Below the pieces are notes generated by a model that was not told the origin of the DNA, made no database searches, and saw only the letters and a list, made by a program, of their open reading frames with translations. Shown piece after piece: positions 1 through 8,310 of a stretch of DNA of 64,000 bases (position 1 is its first letter; every line of letters starts with the position of its first letter). The stretch lies in contig NZ_JAIWYX010000006.1 in the NCBI RefSeq assembly GCF_020251205.1, positions 62,001 through 126,000 of the forward strand, given 5' to 3'. Origin of the DNA: Arthrobacter sp. M4. GTDB lineage: Bacteria > Actinomycetota > Actinomycetes > Actinomycetales > Micrococcaceae. The position numbers and the translations under genes were made by a program.

Positions 1-65
1 ACCGTGACCACGGCGCCGTCAGACTCCGCTGTGGCTGCGTCAGCTGCCGCGCTTGTGGCGCTCAT
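1..65 (-). CDS. livF: Branched-chain amino-acid ABC transporter ATP-binding protein LivF, N-terminal fragment (partial)
   Basis: Only the first 21 codons are in the window. The ATG at 63-65 overlaps the TGA of the upstream livG by 4 bases (ATGA), the usual sign of translational coupling in liv operons. The visible residues form an Ala/Ser-rich, non-conserved leader (MSATSAAADAATAESDG), so no ATPase motif can be seen. The LivF identity comes purely from the order livH-livM-livG-next gene; in this family a second ATPase nearly always follows LivG. Confidence 0.7.
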   Translation of the reverse strand, partial: MSATSAAADAATAESDGAVVT

Positions 66-1072
66 TTGCGATCCTCCTCTTCAAGACCGGACACAACGAC
101 TTCCGGGGCGATAATGCCCGCATCCTCAGTTCCGACAATCGATTCCTCGTCCGCCTCCAGGACAGCCTCGAGTTCCCGGATGCCTTCCGCAGCGCCGAGG
201 TCGACGTCATGGTGTGCGCCGAGGTAGGCGTCGATGACAGCCGGATCCTTCATCACAACACCGGGAGGGCCTTCGGAGACGATCTTGCCTTCAGCCATGA
301 CCACTACCCAGTCGGCAATGTGCCTGACCACGTGCATGTCGTGCTCAACGAACAACACGGTCATGCCTTCGGCCTTGAGGTTCTTGATGTGGTCCAACAA
401 TGACTGGGTCAGGGCCGGGTTGACGCCTGCCATCGGCTCGTCCAGCATCACGAGCTTGGGCTGAACCATCAAGGCGCGGGCCATTTCCAGCAGCTTGCGT
501 TGGCCGCCGGACAGCGAAGCAGCGTAATCGTCCTTTTTGGCGTCGAGCTTGAACTTTACTAGCAGGGCGTCCGCCTGCTCGGTGATTTCCTTTTCCCTGC
601 CTCCCCAGATTGCCTTGAACAACGCGTTCCGGAGGAGCTCGCCTTGTTGGCGCGAAGCTCCCAGCCGCATGTTTTCCATTACGGTCAGCTTGCCCATGAC
701 TTTGGTCAGCTGGAATGTGCGCACCATGCCCATCCGTGCGACTTTGTACGAGGAAACGCCGGCCAGGTTCCGGCCGTCGAACTCCCAGGTTCCCGACTGG
801 GGGATATCAAAGCCCGTCAGGAGATTGAAGAGGGTTGTCTTGCCTGCTCCGTTGGGGCCGATGAGGGCTGTGATCTTGTGCCGTGGGATCTCCAGGTACT
901 CGACGTCGACGGCGTTGATGCCGCCGAAGCTCCTCGTGACGTCCCGGGCAATAACGATGGGATCGCGCTTCTTGCACCCCGGGCCAATCTCGCCTTCGGC
1001 GATAGGCCGCTCATCCGTCATGTAGTTGACGCCCTCTTCGGGCGCGACTTCCGTGTGGCTGACGTGGCTCAT
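62..1072 (-). CDS. livG: Branched-chain amino-acid ABC transporter ATP-binding protein LivG
   Basis: This is the cytoplasmic ATPase subunit powering uptake of leucine/isoleucine/valine-type substrates (the exact substrate cannot be read from sequence). Walker A GPNGAGKTT lies at about residues 72-80, the ABC signature LSGGQRK at 187-193, Walker B LVMLDEP at 207-213 and the H-loop His at about 244. The core ends near residue 284 at DPAVIDAYLG, the usual LivG terminus. About 50 more residues form an acidic tail (LEAVLEADEESIVG) not typical of LivG. The start overlaps the livM stop by 4 bases. Residues 1-38 precede the conserved core, so a start at Met18 is also possible. Confidence 0.93.
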   Translation of the reverse strand: MSHVSHTEVAPEEGVNYMTDERPIAEGEIGPGCKKRDPIVIARDVTRSFGGINAVDVEYLEIPRHKITALIGPNGAGKTTLFNLLTGFDIPQSGTWEFDGRNLAGVSSYKVARMGMVRTFQLTKVMGKLTVMENMRLGASRQQGELLRNALFKAIWGGREKEITEQADALLVKFKLDAKKDDYAASLSGGQRKLLEMARALMVQPKLVMLDEPMAGVNPALTQSLLDHIKNLKAEGMTVLFVEHDMHVVRHIADWVVVMAEGKIVSEGPPGVVMKDPAVIDAYLGAHHDVDLGAAEGIRELEAVLEADEESIVGTEDAGIIAPEVVVSGLEEEDRK

Positions 1073-2040
1073 GCGAATGCCAACTCCTTCTTATTGCCGA
1101 AGACGCCCTGTGGCCTATAGACCATCAGCAGCATGAGGGCGACACCGACCAAGATGAACCTCAGCTGCCCTGCCTGGACGGTGGAGATGAAGGTGACCGC
1201 CCCGGACTCGATGAGGCCAGACAGCAGGTTTTGGGTAAGGGACAGCACGGCCCAGAAAATCATTGCGCCGACGATCGGGCCCAGGACCGTGGACATGCCA
1301 CCAAGGAGCAGGACCGTCCACAGGAAGAACGTCAGGTCCGTGGCGTAGTTGGCCGGCTGAACAGAGCCTCGGGGAATGGTGAACAGCAGGCCCGCCAATG
1401 CACCGAGGATGCCACCGATGACCAGCGCCTGCATCTTGTACGAATAAACGTTCTTGCCGAGGGAGCGGACTGCGTTCTCGTCTTCGCGGATGCCTTTGAG
1501 CACCCGTCCCCAGGGGCTGCGCATCAGGAGCCACACGATCACGGCGGAAAGGATGACAACGGCCCAGCTGATTACCCGAACATAGAAATCGCGGTTGCTC
1601 CAGCCGAAGATGTAGGTGCCCGCCGGGAAGGGGTTGAAGGTGTCGAACTCCCTCTGGAATGAGGAGAGGCCGTCAGCGGAGCCGGTGATCCTGAACAGGG
1701 TGTTGGTTGTCACGATGTACCGCACGATCTCGGCCGCGGCGATGGTGACGATGGCAAGGTAGTCGGCACGCAAGCGGAGCGTTGGGACGCCCAAAAGCAG
1801 CGCGAACAGGGAGGCGGCGACCACTGCGATGAGCAGGCCGACAATGAACGGGACTTTGAACTGCAGGGTGGAGATGGCAAAGCCATAGGCACCAATGGCC
1901 ATAAAGCCGGCCTGGCCGAAGTTCAAGAGCCCCGAGTATCCGAAGTGCACCGCGAGGCCCAAGGCAGCCAGGCCGTAGGCCGCGGTGGTGGGGGTCAGGA
2001 ACTCGCCGAGGGCGAGAAGAAGGATATTTCCGATGTCCAT
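1069..2040 (-). CDS. livM: Branched-chain amino-acid ABC transporter permease LivM
   Basis: Inner-membrane permease subunit that pairs with LivH to form the translocation pore. The 323-residue protein is almost entirely hydrophobic, with about nine predicted membrane spans. It carries the family sequence HFGYSGLLNFGQAGFMAIGA at residues 32-51 and the cytoplasmic coupling-loop region SPWGRVLKGIREDENAV near residue 190, which in LivM/LivH proteins contacts the ATPases. The C-terminus (VYRPQGVFG) is typical of the family. The gene starts 8 bases after livH ends and overlaps livG by 4 bases, so livH-livM-livG-livF is one transcription unit. Confidence 0.94.
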   Translation of the reverse strand: MDIGNILLLALGEFLTPTTAAYGLAALGLAVHFGYSGLLNFGQAGFMAIGAYGFAISTLQFKVPFIVGLLIAVVAASLFALLLGVPTLRLRADYLAIVTIAAAEIVRYIVTTNTLFRITGSADGLSSFQREFDTFNPFPAGTYIFGWSNRDFYVRVISWAVVILSAVIVWLLMRSPWGRVLKGIREDENAVRSLGKNVYSYKMQALVIGGILGALAGLLFTIPRGSVQPANYATDLTFFLWTVLLLGGMSTVLGPIVGAMIFWAVLSLTQNLLSGLIESGAVTFISTVQAGQLRFILVGVALMLLMVYRPQGVFGNKKELAFA

Positions 2041-2048
2041 TGTTGCTC

Positions 2049-3386
2049 CTAACCCACGCGCTCACGCCGGCCAAGGATGCCTTGGGGCCGGAAGAGCAGG
2101 ACGACGATCATTACCACGAGTGCGCCGACGTACTTAAGGTCGGGCGGAAGGACAAGGCTGGTCAATTCAATGAAGATGCCCACAACCAGGGAACCGATGA
2201 GCGCGCCGAATACGGTGCCCAGTCCGCCCAAGGTGACGCCGGCAAAGATAGCCAGCAGGATTTGCGAACCCATATCCCAGGTCACGCCCGGCCGGTAGTA
2301 AGCCCAAAGAACGCCGCCGAGGGCAGCAAGCAGGCCGCCCACCACCCACACGATGCGGATGACGCGGTCAACGTCGATGCCGGACGCCGCGGCGAGGGCA
2401 GGGTTGTCGGCCACTGCACGGGTCGCTTTGCCGAGCCTGGTCCTCAGCAGGACGATGCCAACGGCTGCGATGACCACGGCGGAAATCAGCAAAGACCACA
2501 GTGTGTTGGGGGACACCGAGATCGGACCAATTTGAACGTCCGTGACCTGGGCCCCCGGCAGCTGTTGCGTAGCGCCACCAAAGAAGAACTGGTAGGCGTA
2601 GCGGACCGCGAGGGCGAGGCCGATCGAAACGATCATCATGGGCACCAGCGCCATGCCGCGTCGCCGCAGCGGGCGCCACAACGCCAGGTCTTGGACGTAC
2701 CCGAAAGCCGCACCACCGGTGAGGGCGAGGATGACGGCAAGCCAGAAGGGAACACCCCAGGCGTTGAAGGCGAAGAGGGCCAGGGCCCCGAGGGTGACCA
2801 TTTCGCCGTGGGCGAAGTTTGTCAGTCCGGTGGTGCCAAAGATCAGTGACAAGCCCACTGAAGCAAGCGCAAGGAGGAGGCCAAAACTGATGCCGGCCAC
2901 CAAACGGTTGAGGATGCTCTGGCCGAGGTCCTGCTGCTGGACCACGATGCCTTTACCGAAGGCAAAAATCACTGACAGGTTGGACGTCTGGCTGAAGGTG
3001 ACATTGCGGGGGTTTTCCTGGCCTTCTGCAAGTTTGATGCCTTGCGGGAGCGTGGAAGTATCCAGCTCCACCTTGTAGGTCCCTTGGACGGGGACACCTA
3101 TGCTCCACTGACCATTTGCCGAGGAGGTTGCGGTTCCTTCGAAGCCGTTACCGGTGGCTTTGATCCGAACACCTGGAATGGGGGTTCGGGCATCGTCCCG
3201 AAGGAAGCCGCTGATGTTGTTTTGGAAGGTAGTGGGTGAGGGAGAAGGAGATGGCGAGGGGGTAGTCGCCTGGGCCGCGGGAGCGGCGATCATCAAGACG
3301 GCCAGGAGGACGGCGAATATAGCCCCCGTAACCTTCCGGATTCCTGTGGACCCTCTCTTGGACGGGCCCCGAGGTGTGCTCTGCAA
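2049..3386 (-). CDS. livH: Branched-chain amino-acid ABC transporter permease LivH with secreted N-terminal beta-sandwich domain
   Basis: The C-terminal ~290 residues are a LivH permease (SVGLSLIFGTTGLTNFAHGE and the LivH-type end FRPQGILGRRERVG). Ahead of it lies an unusual extension. Residues 1-40 look like a signal peptide or anchor (charged start, GAIFAVLLAVLMIAAPAAQA), followed by a Ser-Pro linker (PSPSPSPSP). Residues about 54-140 resemble a carboxypeptidase-regulatory-like/Ig fold (ISGFLRDDARTPIPGVRIKA). I place the start at a TTG (3384-3386) because GGAGG sits 7 bases upstream (3394-3398) and the signal peptide follows; the frame is open to an ATG at 3488 but that part has no protein-like character. 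Length is 445 residues versus about 290-310 for plain LivH. The extension should face outside the membrane (inference). Confidence 0.88.
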   Translation of the reverse strand: MQSTPRGPSKRGSTGIRKVTGAIFAVLLAVLMIAAPAAQATTPSPSPSPSPTTFQNNISGFLRDDARTPIPGVRIKATGNGFEGTATSSANGQWSIGVPVQGTYKVELDTSTLPQGIKLAEGQENPRNVTFSQTSNLSVIFAFGKGIVVQQQDLGQSILNRLVAGISFGLLLALASVGLSLIFGTTGLTNFAHGEMVTLGALALFAFNAWGVPFWLAVILALTGGAAFGYVQDLALWRPLRRRGMALVPMMIVSIGLALAVRYAYQFFFGGATQQLPGAQVTDVQIGPISVSPNTLWSLLISAVVIAAVGIVLLRTRLGKATRAVADNPALAAASGIDVDRVIRIVWVVGGLLAALGGVLWAYYRPGVTWDMGSQILLAIFAGVTLGGLGTVFGALIGSLVVGIFIELTSLVLPPDLKYVGALVVMIVVLLFRPQGILGRRERVG

Positions 3387-3677
3387 TTGGAAACCTCCAC
3401 AGTGGGGGTGGTTCCGGCGGCGCCGTTGCTGCCGGTGCGAACGTTCACGGGCTTGGATACAAGCCCCATCCTGCATCGGCTGTGACATCCGTCACCCGTG
3501 ATTTGCTTATGCTATCGCTCGACGGCGGCAAAAAGTGCTGCGGGCGCCTGCCCGCAGATCGCGATCAGATAACAACTGGAGATGGTTGAGCGACTGGGTG
3601 GAACTTTCCCGGACTACCGGGCGTGGGACTTGGTAACGTGAATTATCACTTGCACTTTGTCTAGGAGGACAGTAGCA
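3387..3677. other. Divergent intergenic region between livH and the Bax-inhibitor-1 gene
   Basis: About 290 bases separate the livH TTG start (minus) from the Bax-inhibitor-1 ATG (plus). It must hold promoters for both directions. I can point to the livH Shine-Dalgarno sequence (3394-3398), a TGTGA-N6-TCAC palindrome (3481-3496) and AGGAGG for the plus-strand gene (3663-3668). No convincing -35/-10 pairs or small gene were identified. Confidence 0.6.
3481..3496. promoter_or_regulatory. CRP/GlxR-type palindrome upstream of livH
   Basis: The sequence tgtgacatccgtcacc matches the TGTGA-N6-TCAC core recognised by CRP-family cAMP-responsive regulators (GlxR/Crp in actinobacteria). It lies about 95 bases upstream of the livH start and about 180 bases upstream of the Bax-inhibitor-1 start, so it could act on either. 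Assignment is by consensus only; no regulator gene is in the window. Confidence 0.45.
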
Positions 3678-4658
3678 ATGGCCCTTGGCGGAAACCCGAT
3701 CTTCAACGGAAAGAATTTCCGTGGAGCAACGCAGGCACCGCCTGTACCGCCCGCGCCCTACGGACAAGGCCCGTACGGCCAGAACCCTTACGCGCAGAAC
3801 CCCTACGGACAGAACCCCTACGGACAGAACCCTTACGGGCAAACCACTTACTCCCAGGCACCTGGTGCCCCCGGACAGGCGTACGGCCAGCAGCCCTGGC
3901 AGCCCCAGCCTGGCATGACGCCTGAGCAGCTGGAGCACATGTACAGCCAGCCCTCGGCCGGGCCGGCCGAGACGGGACGCATGACGTATGACGACGTCAT
4001 CGTCAAGACTGTCGCCTGCCTCGCCGCGGTCCTGGTGGGTGCGGGCATCACACTGTTTGTCGCCCCTGCACTGGCCACGGGCCTGATGGTTCTTGGTGCC
4101 CTCGGCGGCTTTGTGCTCGGCCTGGTCAACTCGTTCAAGAAGCAGCCGTCGCCGGCACTGATCCTGGCCTACGCCGCTTTGGAAGGCCTCTTCCTGGGGG
4201 GCCTCACCCGGATCCTGGACGCCATGTTCCCCGGCGTCGGCCTTCAGGCGGTCCTCGGCACGCTCGCTGTGTTCGGCGTGACTCTGGCACTGTTCAAGAG
4301 CGGAAAGGTCCGTGCGACACCCAAGCTCATCCGCTTCTTCCTGATCGCCACCATCGGTTACCTCGTGTTCGCCGTAATCAATATGGTCCTGATGTGGACC
4401 GGCGCGGTGAACTCGCCCTTTGGCCTGCGCACCAGCGTTGAGATCTTCGGGATCCCGCTCGGTGTGTTTGTTGGCCTCCTGGCCGTGGGCCTGGCTGCGT
4501 TCTCGCTGATCATGGACTTCACCAGCATCGAGGAAGGCGTCCGTGCAGGCGCACCCCAGCGGTTCTCGTGGACGGCAGCTTTTGGCCTGACCGTGACCCT
4601 GGTGTGGCTGTACGTCGAGATCATTCGCCTCCTGGCCATACTCAGGGGCGACGACTAG
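3678..4658 (+). CDS. Bax inhibitor-1/YccA family membrane protein with NPYGQ-repeat N-terminus
   Basis: A 326-residue protein whose C-terminal ~220 residues carry seven predicted membrane helices of the Bax inhibitor-1/YccA family (GLFLGGLTRILDAMFPGVG; LALFKSGKVRATPKLIRFF). Known members are ion-leak channels or stress-modulating membrane proteins; the bacterial role is poorly defined. The first ~100 residues are a low-complexity cytoplasmic tail with tandem NPYGQ/NPYAQ units (residues 28-60) and Pro/Gln-rich sequence. I chose the ATG at 3678 because AGGAGG lies 9 bases upstream and MALGGNPIFNGKNFRG is the conserved N-terminus; an upstream in-frame start at 3657 would precede that site. A strong terminator follows, so it is probably monocistronic. 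Confidence 0.9.
   Translation: MALGGNPIFNGKNFRGATQAPPVPPAPYGQGPYGQNPYAQNPYGQNPYGQNPYGQTTYSQAPGAPGQAYGQQPWQPQPGMTPEQLEHMYSQPSAGPAETGRMTYDDVIVKTVACLAAVLVGAGITLFVAPALATGLMVLGALGGFVLGLVNSFKKQPSPALILAYAALEGLFLGGLTRILDAMFPGVGLQAVLGTLAVFGVTLALFKSGKVRATPKLIRFFLIATIGYLVFAVINMVLMWTGAVNSPFGLRTSVEIFGIPLGVFVGLLAVGLAAFSLIMDFTSIEEGVRAGAPQRFSWTAAFGLTVTLVWLYVEIIRLLAILRGDD
3759..3857 (+). repeat. In-gene tandem repeat encoding NPYGQ units
   Basis: Near-identical 15-base units (of the form aacccttacgggcag) repeat head to tail and encode GPYGQ-NPYAQ-NPYGQ-NPYGQ-NPYGQ. Synonymous differences between units are few, so copy number could change by slippage or recombination. Confidence 0.8.
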
Positions 4659-4679
4659 CCATTTCTGGTTGTTCCATAA

Positions 4680-4711
4680 CGGGAGCCCTGCCGATTTCGG
4701 CAGGGCTCCCG
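4680..4711 (+). terminator. Hairpin terminator between the Bax-inhibitor-1 gene and the thiolase
   Basis: Perfect inverted repeat: cgggagccctgccg, loop attt, cggcagggctcccg. It starts 21 bases after the Bax-inhibitor-1 stop and 22 bases before the convergent thiolase stop, so it probably serves both directions. There is no T-tract, as is common in actinobacteria. Confidence 0.85.
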
Positions 4712-4733
4712 TGGCGTTTGAAGTGTGGCCGAC

Positions 4734-5981
4734 TCAGGACAGCCGCTCGTACACCACTGCCATTCCCTGTCCGCCGCCAACGCACAACGTCGCCAGCCCA
4801 AGGGTGCCGTCCGTCGCGCGCAGGCCGTTCAGGAGGGTGGTTGTCATCCGTGCACCCGTCATGCCAAACGGGTGGCCCAGAGCGATGGCGCCGCCATGGA
4901 CGTTGAGCCGCTCCGGGTCGATGCCAAGTTCCCTGGCACTGGCGATCACCTGCACGGCGAACGCCTCGTTGAGTTCAATGAGGTCGATGTCTTTGAGGCT
5001 CAGCCCCGCGTGCGCCAATGCCCGGCGCGTGGCTTCCACCGGGCCCATCCCCATCAGCTCGGGAGAAAGCCCGCTGACCCCGGTGGCGACGATTCTGGCC
5101 AGAGGGGTGACCCCTAACTCCAGCGCGCGGGAGCCGCTCATGATGACCAAGGCCGCGGCGCCGTCGTTCAGGGGGCAGGCATTGCCCGCCGTGACCGTCC
5201 CGCCGTGGCGGAAAACGGGCTCAAGGGCCGAAACGCCCTCCAAAGTGACGCCAGGCCGCGGTGAGTCGTCGCGGTCCACCACTGTGCCGTCAGACTTCAT
5301 GTACGGCGTGATTTCCCTGGCGTAGAAGCCCGAGGCGATAGCTGCCTCTGCCCGGTTCTGGCTGAGGACGGCCCACTCGTCCTGCTCCGCCCGGCTAATC
5401 CCGTGGCTGGTGGCCACGTTCTCCGCCGTCTGGCCCATGGCAATGTAAATATCAGGCAAGCGGCCACCCATGCGGGGGTCGGTCCACGGTGTGTTCGACT
5501 CAGCGCGAATGGCGGTGCGCCGCTCTGCACCGGCGAACACGGGGTTGTGGGTTGCGAGGTCGCTGCCGCCGGCGCCCGCCCAGTTCTGGTACCGGGAAAC
5601 ACACTCCACCCCACCTGCGATGATGGTGTTCGCCTCCCCGGCCCGGATGGCATGGAAAGCCATCCGCTGCGTCTGCAGGCTCGAGGCACAGAACCGGTTG
5701 ACGGTGGCGGCAGGGACACCGTCCATGCCGGCAAGGACAGCGACGACGCGGGCAAGGTTGTTGCCTGCCTCGCCGCTCGGCTCGGCACAGCCCAGATACA
5801 GGTCATCGACGGCGGCTCCGTCGCCAGCGGCCTCAAGGGAAGCATCCATTCCGGGGACCTTGGCCAAAGCCGCGCGGACCATGGCGGTGGCAAGATCGTC
5901 GGGACGTACATCCTTGAGGGACCCCTTGAAGGCCCGTCCGATCGGGCTGCGGGCCGTGGAAACAATGACAGCCTCGGTCAT
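4734..5981 (-). CDS. Acetyl-CoA acetyltransferase / thiolase family enzyme
   Basis: Thiolase: condenses two acyl-CoA molecules or thiolytically cleaves 3-ketoacyl-CoA, in cytosolic fatty-acid or acetoacetyl-CoA metabolism. All catalytic elements are visible: nucleophile Cys98 in NRFCASSLQT, GHP motif with His370 (GGAIALGHPFGMTGAR) and the second Cys400 in CVGGGQGMAV. Length (415) is normal. Paralogues differ in chain length, so I do not choose between fadA-type and acetoacetyl-type. It lies 32 bases downstream of galK on the same strand, so it may be co-transcribed with galT-galK, although no pathway link is obvious. Confidence 0.92.
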   Translation of the reverse strand: MTEAVIVSTARSPIGRAFKGSLKDVRPDDLATAMVRAALAKVPGMDASLEAAGDGAAVDDLYLGCAEPSGEAGNNLARVVAVLAGMDGVPAATVNRFCASSLQTQRMAFHAIRAGEANTIIAGGVECVSRYQNWAGAGGSDLATHNPVFAGAERRTAIRAESNTPWTDPRMGGRLPDIYIAMGQTAENVATSHGISRAEQDEWAVLSQNRAEAAIASGFYAREITPYMKSDGTVVDRDDSPRPGVTLEGVSALEPVFRHGGTVTAGNACPLNDGAAALVIMSGSRALELGVTPLARIVATGVSGLSPELMGMGPVEATRRALAHAGLSLKDIDLIELNEAFAVQVIASARELGIDPERLNVHGGAIALGHPFGMTGARMTTTLLNGLRATDGTLGLATLCVGGGQGMAVVYERLS

Positions 5982-6013
5982 GGCCCCAGCTTACGCCCGC
6001 CCGGCCGGGCCAG

Positions 6014-7174
6014 TTAGCCGAGGCGGCGGGCACCGTCCGCGGGGGTCACCGTAAAGATGTCCGGGGCTGCAAAGCCGGCGTCAGCAAAAGCCCGTACGAC
6101 GGCGTCACGCACCTCAGCCTCGCGCTCCACCGGAGTCAGCGCGATGGCAGAGCCCCCGAAACCGCCGCCGGTCATTCTGGCGCCGATGGCGCCTGAATGT
6201 CGCGCGGTGTCGACGGCGAGGTCCAGTTCCGTGCAGGAGATTTCGAAGTCGTCCCGCATGGAGGCGTGGCTGGCGTCGAGCAGCGAGCCAATGTGTGTCG
6301 GACCATCACTGGTAAGCAGCTCGACGGTTTGCAGCACGCGGTCGTTTTCGGTGACCACGTGGCGGACGCGCCTGAAGGTCACTTCGTCAAGCAGTCCTGA
6401 GGCTTCTTCCAAGTCGTCGATGCCGACGTCGCGCAGCGCATTGACTCCCAGAACCTGGGCTCCGAGTTCGCACGAAGCCCGGCGGGAAGCGTAGCCACCG
6501 TCGGCGTGGGAATGCGAAACCTTCGTGTCGATGACCAGGAGTACCAGACCGGATTCCTCGGCTTCGAAGGGCACCAGCTGCACGCTTTGGTCACGGCAGT
6601 CCAGGAAAACGGCATGGCCCTTGGAACCGCGGAGGGACGCCGACTGGTCCATGATTCCCGTAGGGGCCCCCACAAAATGGTTCTCCGCGCGCTGGGTGGT
6701 CAGCACCATTTCCTCGGCTGCCAGGCCGGCGCCAGTGAGTTCGTTGAGCGCGCTGATCACGGCGCATTCTATGGCGTGGGATGATGACAGGCCCGCGCCA
6801 AGCGGGACGTTTGAGTCGAGGAGCAGGTCCATGCCAGGAACGTTGATGCCGCGTTCCTGGAGCGCCCAGATGACTCCTAGGGGGTAGGTAACCCAGCCCT
6901 TCGCGGAGCCTGGCTGGAGTCCCGCGGTGTCAACGGTAACCAAACCTTGGTCGCCGTAGGTGGAAAGCAGCCGGACAGTGGTGCCCGGACGGAGCTTGAT
7001 GGCCACCCGCGCCGTCTTGTCGATCGCGAAGGGAAGAACGAACCCTTCGTTGTAGTCCGTGTGCTCACCGATCAGGTTGACGCGGCCGGGGGCCTGCCAG
7101 ACGCCGTCGGGGGCTGAACCGAAGGTGTCCTCAAAACGGGTGGCGAGCTCAGCGGCTGCTGGAGCGGTGATCAT
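6014..7174 (-). CDS. galK: Galactokinase
   Basis: ATP-dependent phosphorylation of galactose at C1, first committed Leloir-pathway step. GHMP kinase family: substrate signature GRVNLIGEHTDYNEG at residues 30-44, ATP-loop PLGAGLSSSHA near residue 126, and motif 3 GGGFGG at 336-341. The 386-residue length matches bacterial GalK. The ATG overlaps the galT stop by 4 bases, so the two are translationally coupled. Confidence 0.96.
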   Translation of the reverse strand: MITAPAAAELATRFEDTFGSAPDGVWQAPGRVNLIGEHTDYNEGFVLPFAIDKTARVAIKLRPGTTVRLLSTYGDQGLVTVDTAGLQPGSAKGWVTYPLGVIWALQERGINVPGMDLLLDSNVPLGAGLSSSHAIECAVISALNELTGAGLAAEEMVLTTQRAENHFVGAPTGIMDQSASLRGSKGHAVFLDCRDQSVQLVPFEAEESGLVLLVIDTKVSHSHADGGYASRRASCELGAQVLGVNALRDVGIDDLEEASGLLDEVTFRRVRHVVTENDRVLQTVELLTSDGPTHIGSLLDASHASMRDDFEISCTELDLAVDTARHSGAIGARMTGGGFGGSAIALTPVEREAEVRDAVVRAFADAGFAAPDIFTVTPADGARRLG

Positions 7175-8310
7175 GCGTTGGTGCCTTCCAGGACAGATGG
7201 TGCGGGCGGAACTGCGACGGAGCGCAGCCGCTCGGCGACGGCCTCGGGAGTGGTGTCGTTGATGAACGCTCCCATGGCTGCCTCGGATCCGGCAAGGTAC
7301 TTGAGCTTGTCCGCGGCCCGGCGCGGCGACGTCAGCTGCAGGTGAAGCTGACCGGCGTCGCGCAGTGAGGGGATGAGCGGAGCCTGGTGCCAGGCCGAGA
7401 TGTAGGGTGTGGGCGTCGGGTACAGCGCGTCGACCTTCTTCAAGAGTTCAAGGTAGACGTGGGCCAGTTCGTCCTTTTCGGCGCCGCTGAGTGCTGCGAG
7501 GTCGGGTACTTTGCGGTGCGGCACGAGGTGGATTTCCAAGGGCCAGCGGGCGGCAAAGGGTACGAAGGCGCTGAAGCTGTCACTTTCGAGCACCATGCGG
7601 CTGCCGTCCTTGCGTTCCGCCTCCAGCAGGGAGCCGATGAGCGTGGAGCGGCCATTCACGGATTCGTAGTGCTTCCCGGCCGCAGCGGCCATGACGGAAG
7701 CGCGCGGAGTGACGTATGGGTAGGCATAGATCTGGCCGTGGGGGTGGTGCAGCGTGACACCGATTTCGGCGCCGCGGTTCTCGAAGGGGAAGACCTGCTG
7801 GATTCCGGGGAGGGCGCTCAAGGCTTCCGTGCGCTGCGCCCAGGCTTCCACAACGGTCCGGGCGCGGCGTTCGCTGAGGCCACTGAAGGAGCCAGTGTGC
7901 TCCGACGTAAAGGACACCACTTCACAACGTCCGTAGGCGGGGCCCACAGTGCCCCAGCCGGGCTCGGATGGAATGTTGCCCACTGCCGGGCCAAGGGACG
8001 GAAAGCGGTTCTCAAAAACGACGACGTCGTAATCCGCCGCAGGGATCTCCGTCGCATTTGTGCTGGTGGTGGGGCAGATGGGGCATTGGTCGGCGGGAGG
8101 GAGGTGCGTACGGGTTTGCCTGTGTGCGGCTACGGCCACCCAATCGCCGGTCAGTGCATCGAAGCGGACCTCGCCTGGTTCTCCACGTGCCGGGAGTCCC
8201 CGAAGGTCGGGCGCAGCGTCGCCACTGCGCCGTTCGGCAGGCGAATCTTCGTCGTCGAAATAGATCAGCTCCCTGCCGTCGGACAGGAGAGTGCTGGTGA
8301 TGGTGCTCAT
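7171..8310 (-). CDS. galT: Galactose-1-phosphate uridylyltransferase
   Basis: Transfers UMP from UDP-glucose to galactose-1-phosphate. The catalytic HHPHGQ motif is at about residues 188-193 (the His between P and G carries the UMP), and CPIC near the N-terminus matches the structural zinc site. I chose the ATG at 8310 (MSTITSTLLSDGREL) because AAGGACT lies just upstream; the frame is open for 40 more codons but that stretch is the AT-rich promoter region. Length 379. It is the first gene of galT-galK; no galE is in the window, and the mutarotase-like gene lies divergently upstream. Confidence 0.95.
   Translation of the reverse strand: MSTITSTLLSDGRELIYFDDEDSPAERRSGDAAPDLRGLPARGEPGEVRFDALTGDWVAVAAHRQTRTHLPPADQCPICPTTSTNATEIPAADYDVVVFENRFPSLGPAVGNIPSEPGWGTVGPAYGRCEVVSFTSEHTGSFSGLSERRARTVVEAWAQRTEALSALPGIQQVFPFENRGAEIGVTLHHPHGQIYAYPYVTPRASVMAAAAGKHYESVNGRSTLIGSLLEAERKDGSRMVLESDSFSAFVPFAARWPLEIHLVPHRKVPDLAALSGAEKDELAHVYLELLKKVDALYPTPTPYISAWHQAPLIPSLRDAGQLHLQLTSPRRAADKLKYLAGSEAAMGAFINDTTPEAVAERLRSVAVPPAPSVLEGTNA

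Noticed and set aside
3759..3857. CRISPR-like direct repeats
   Set aside because: The 15-base units are in-frame codons of a protein repeat without spacers; no cas gene is present.
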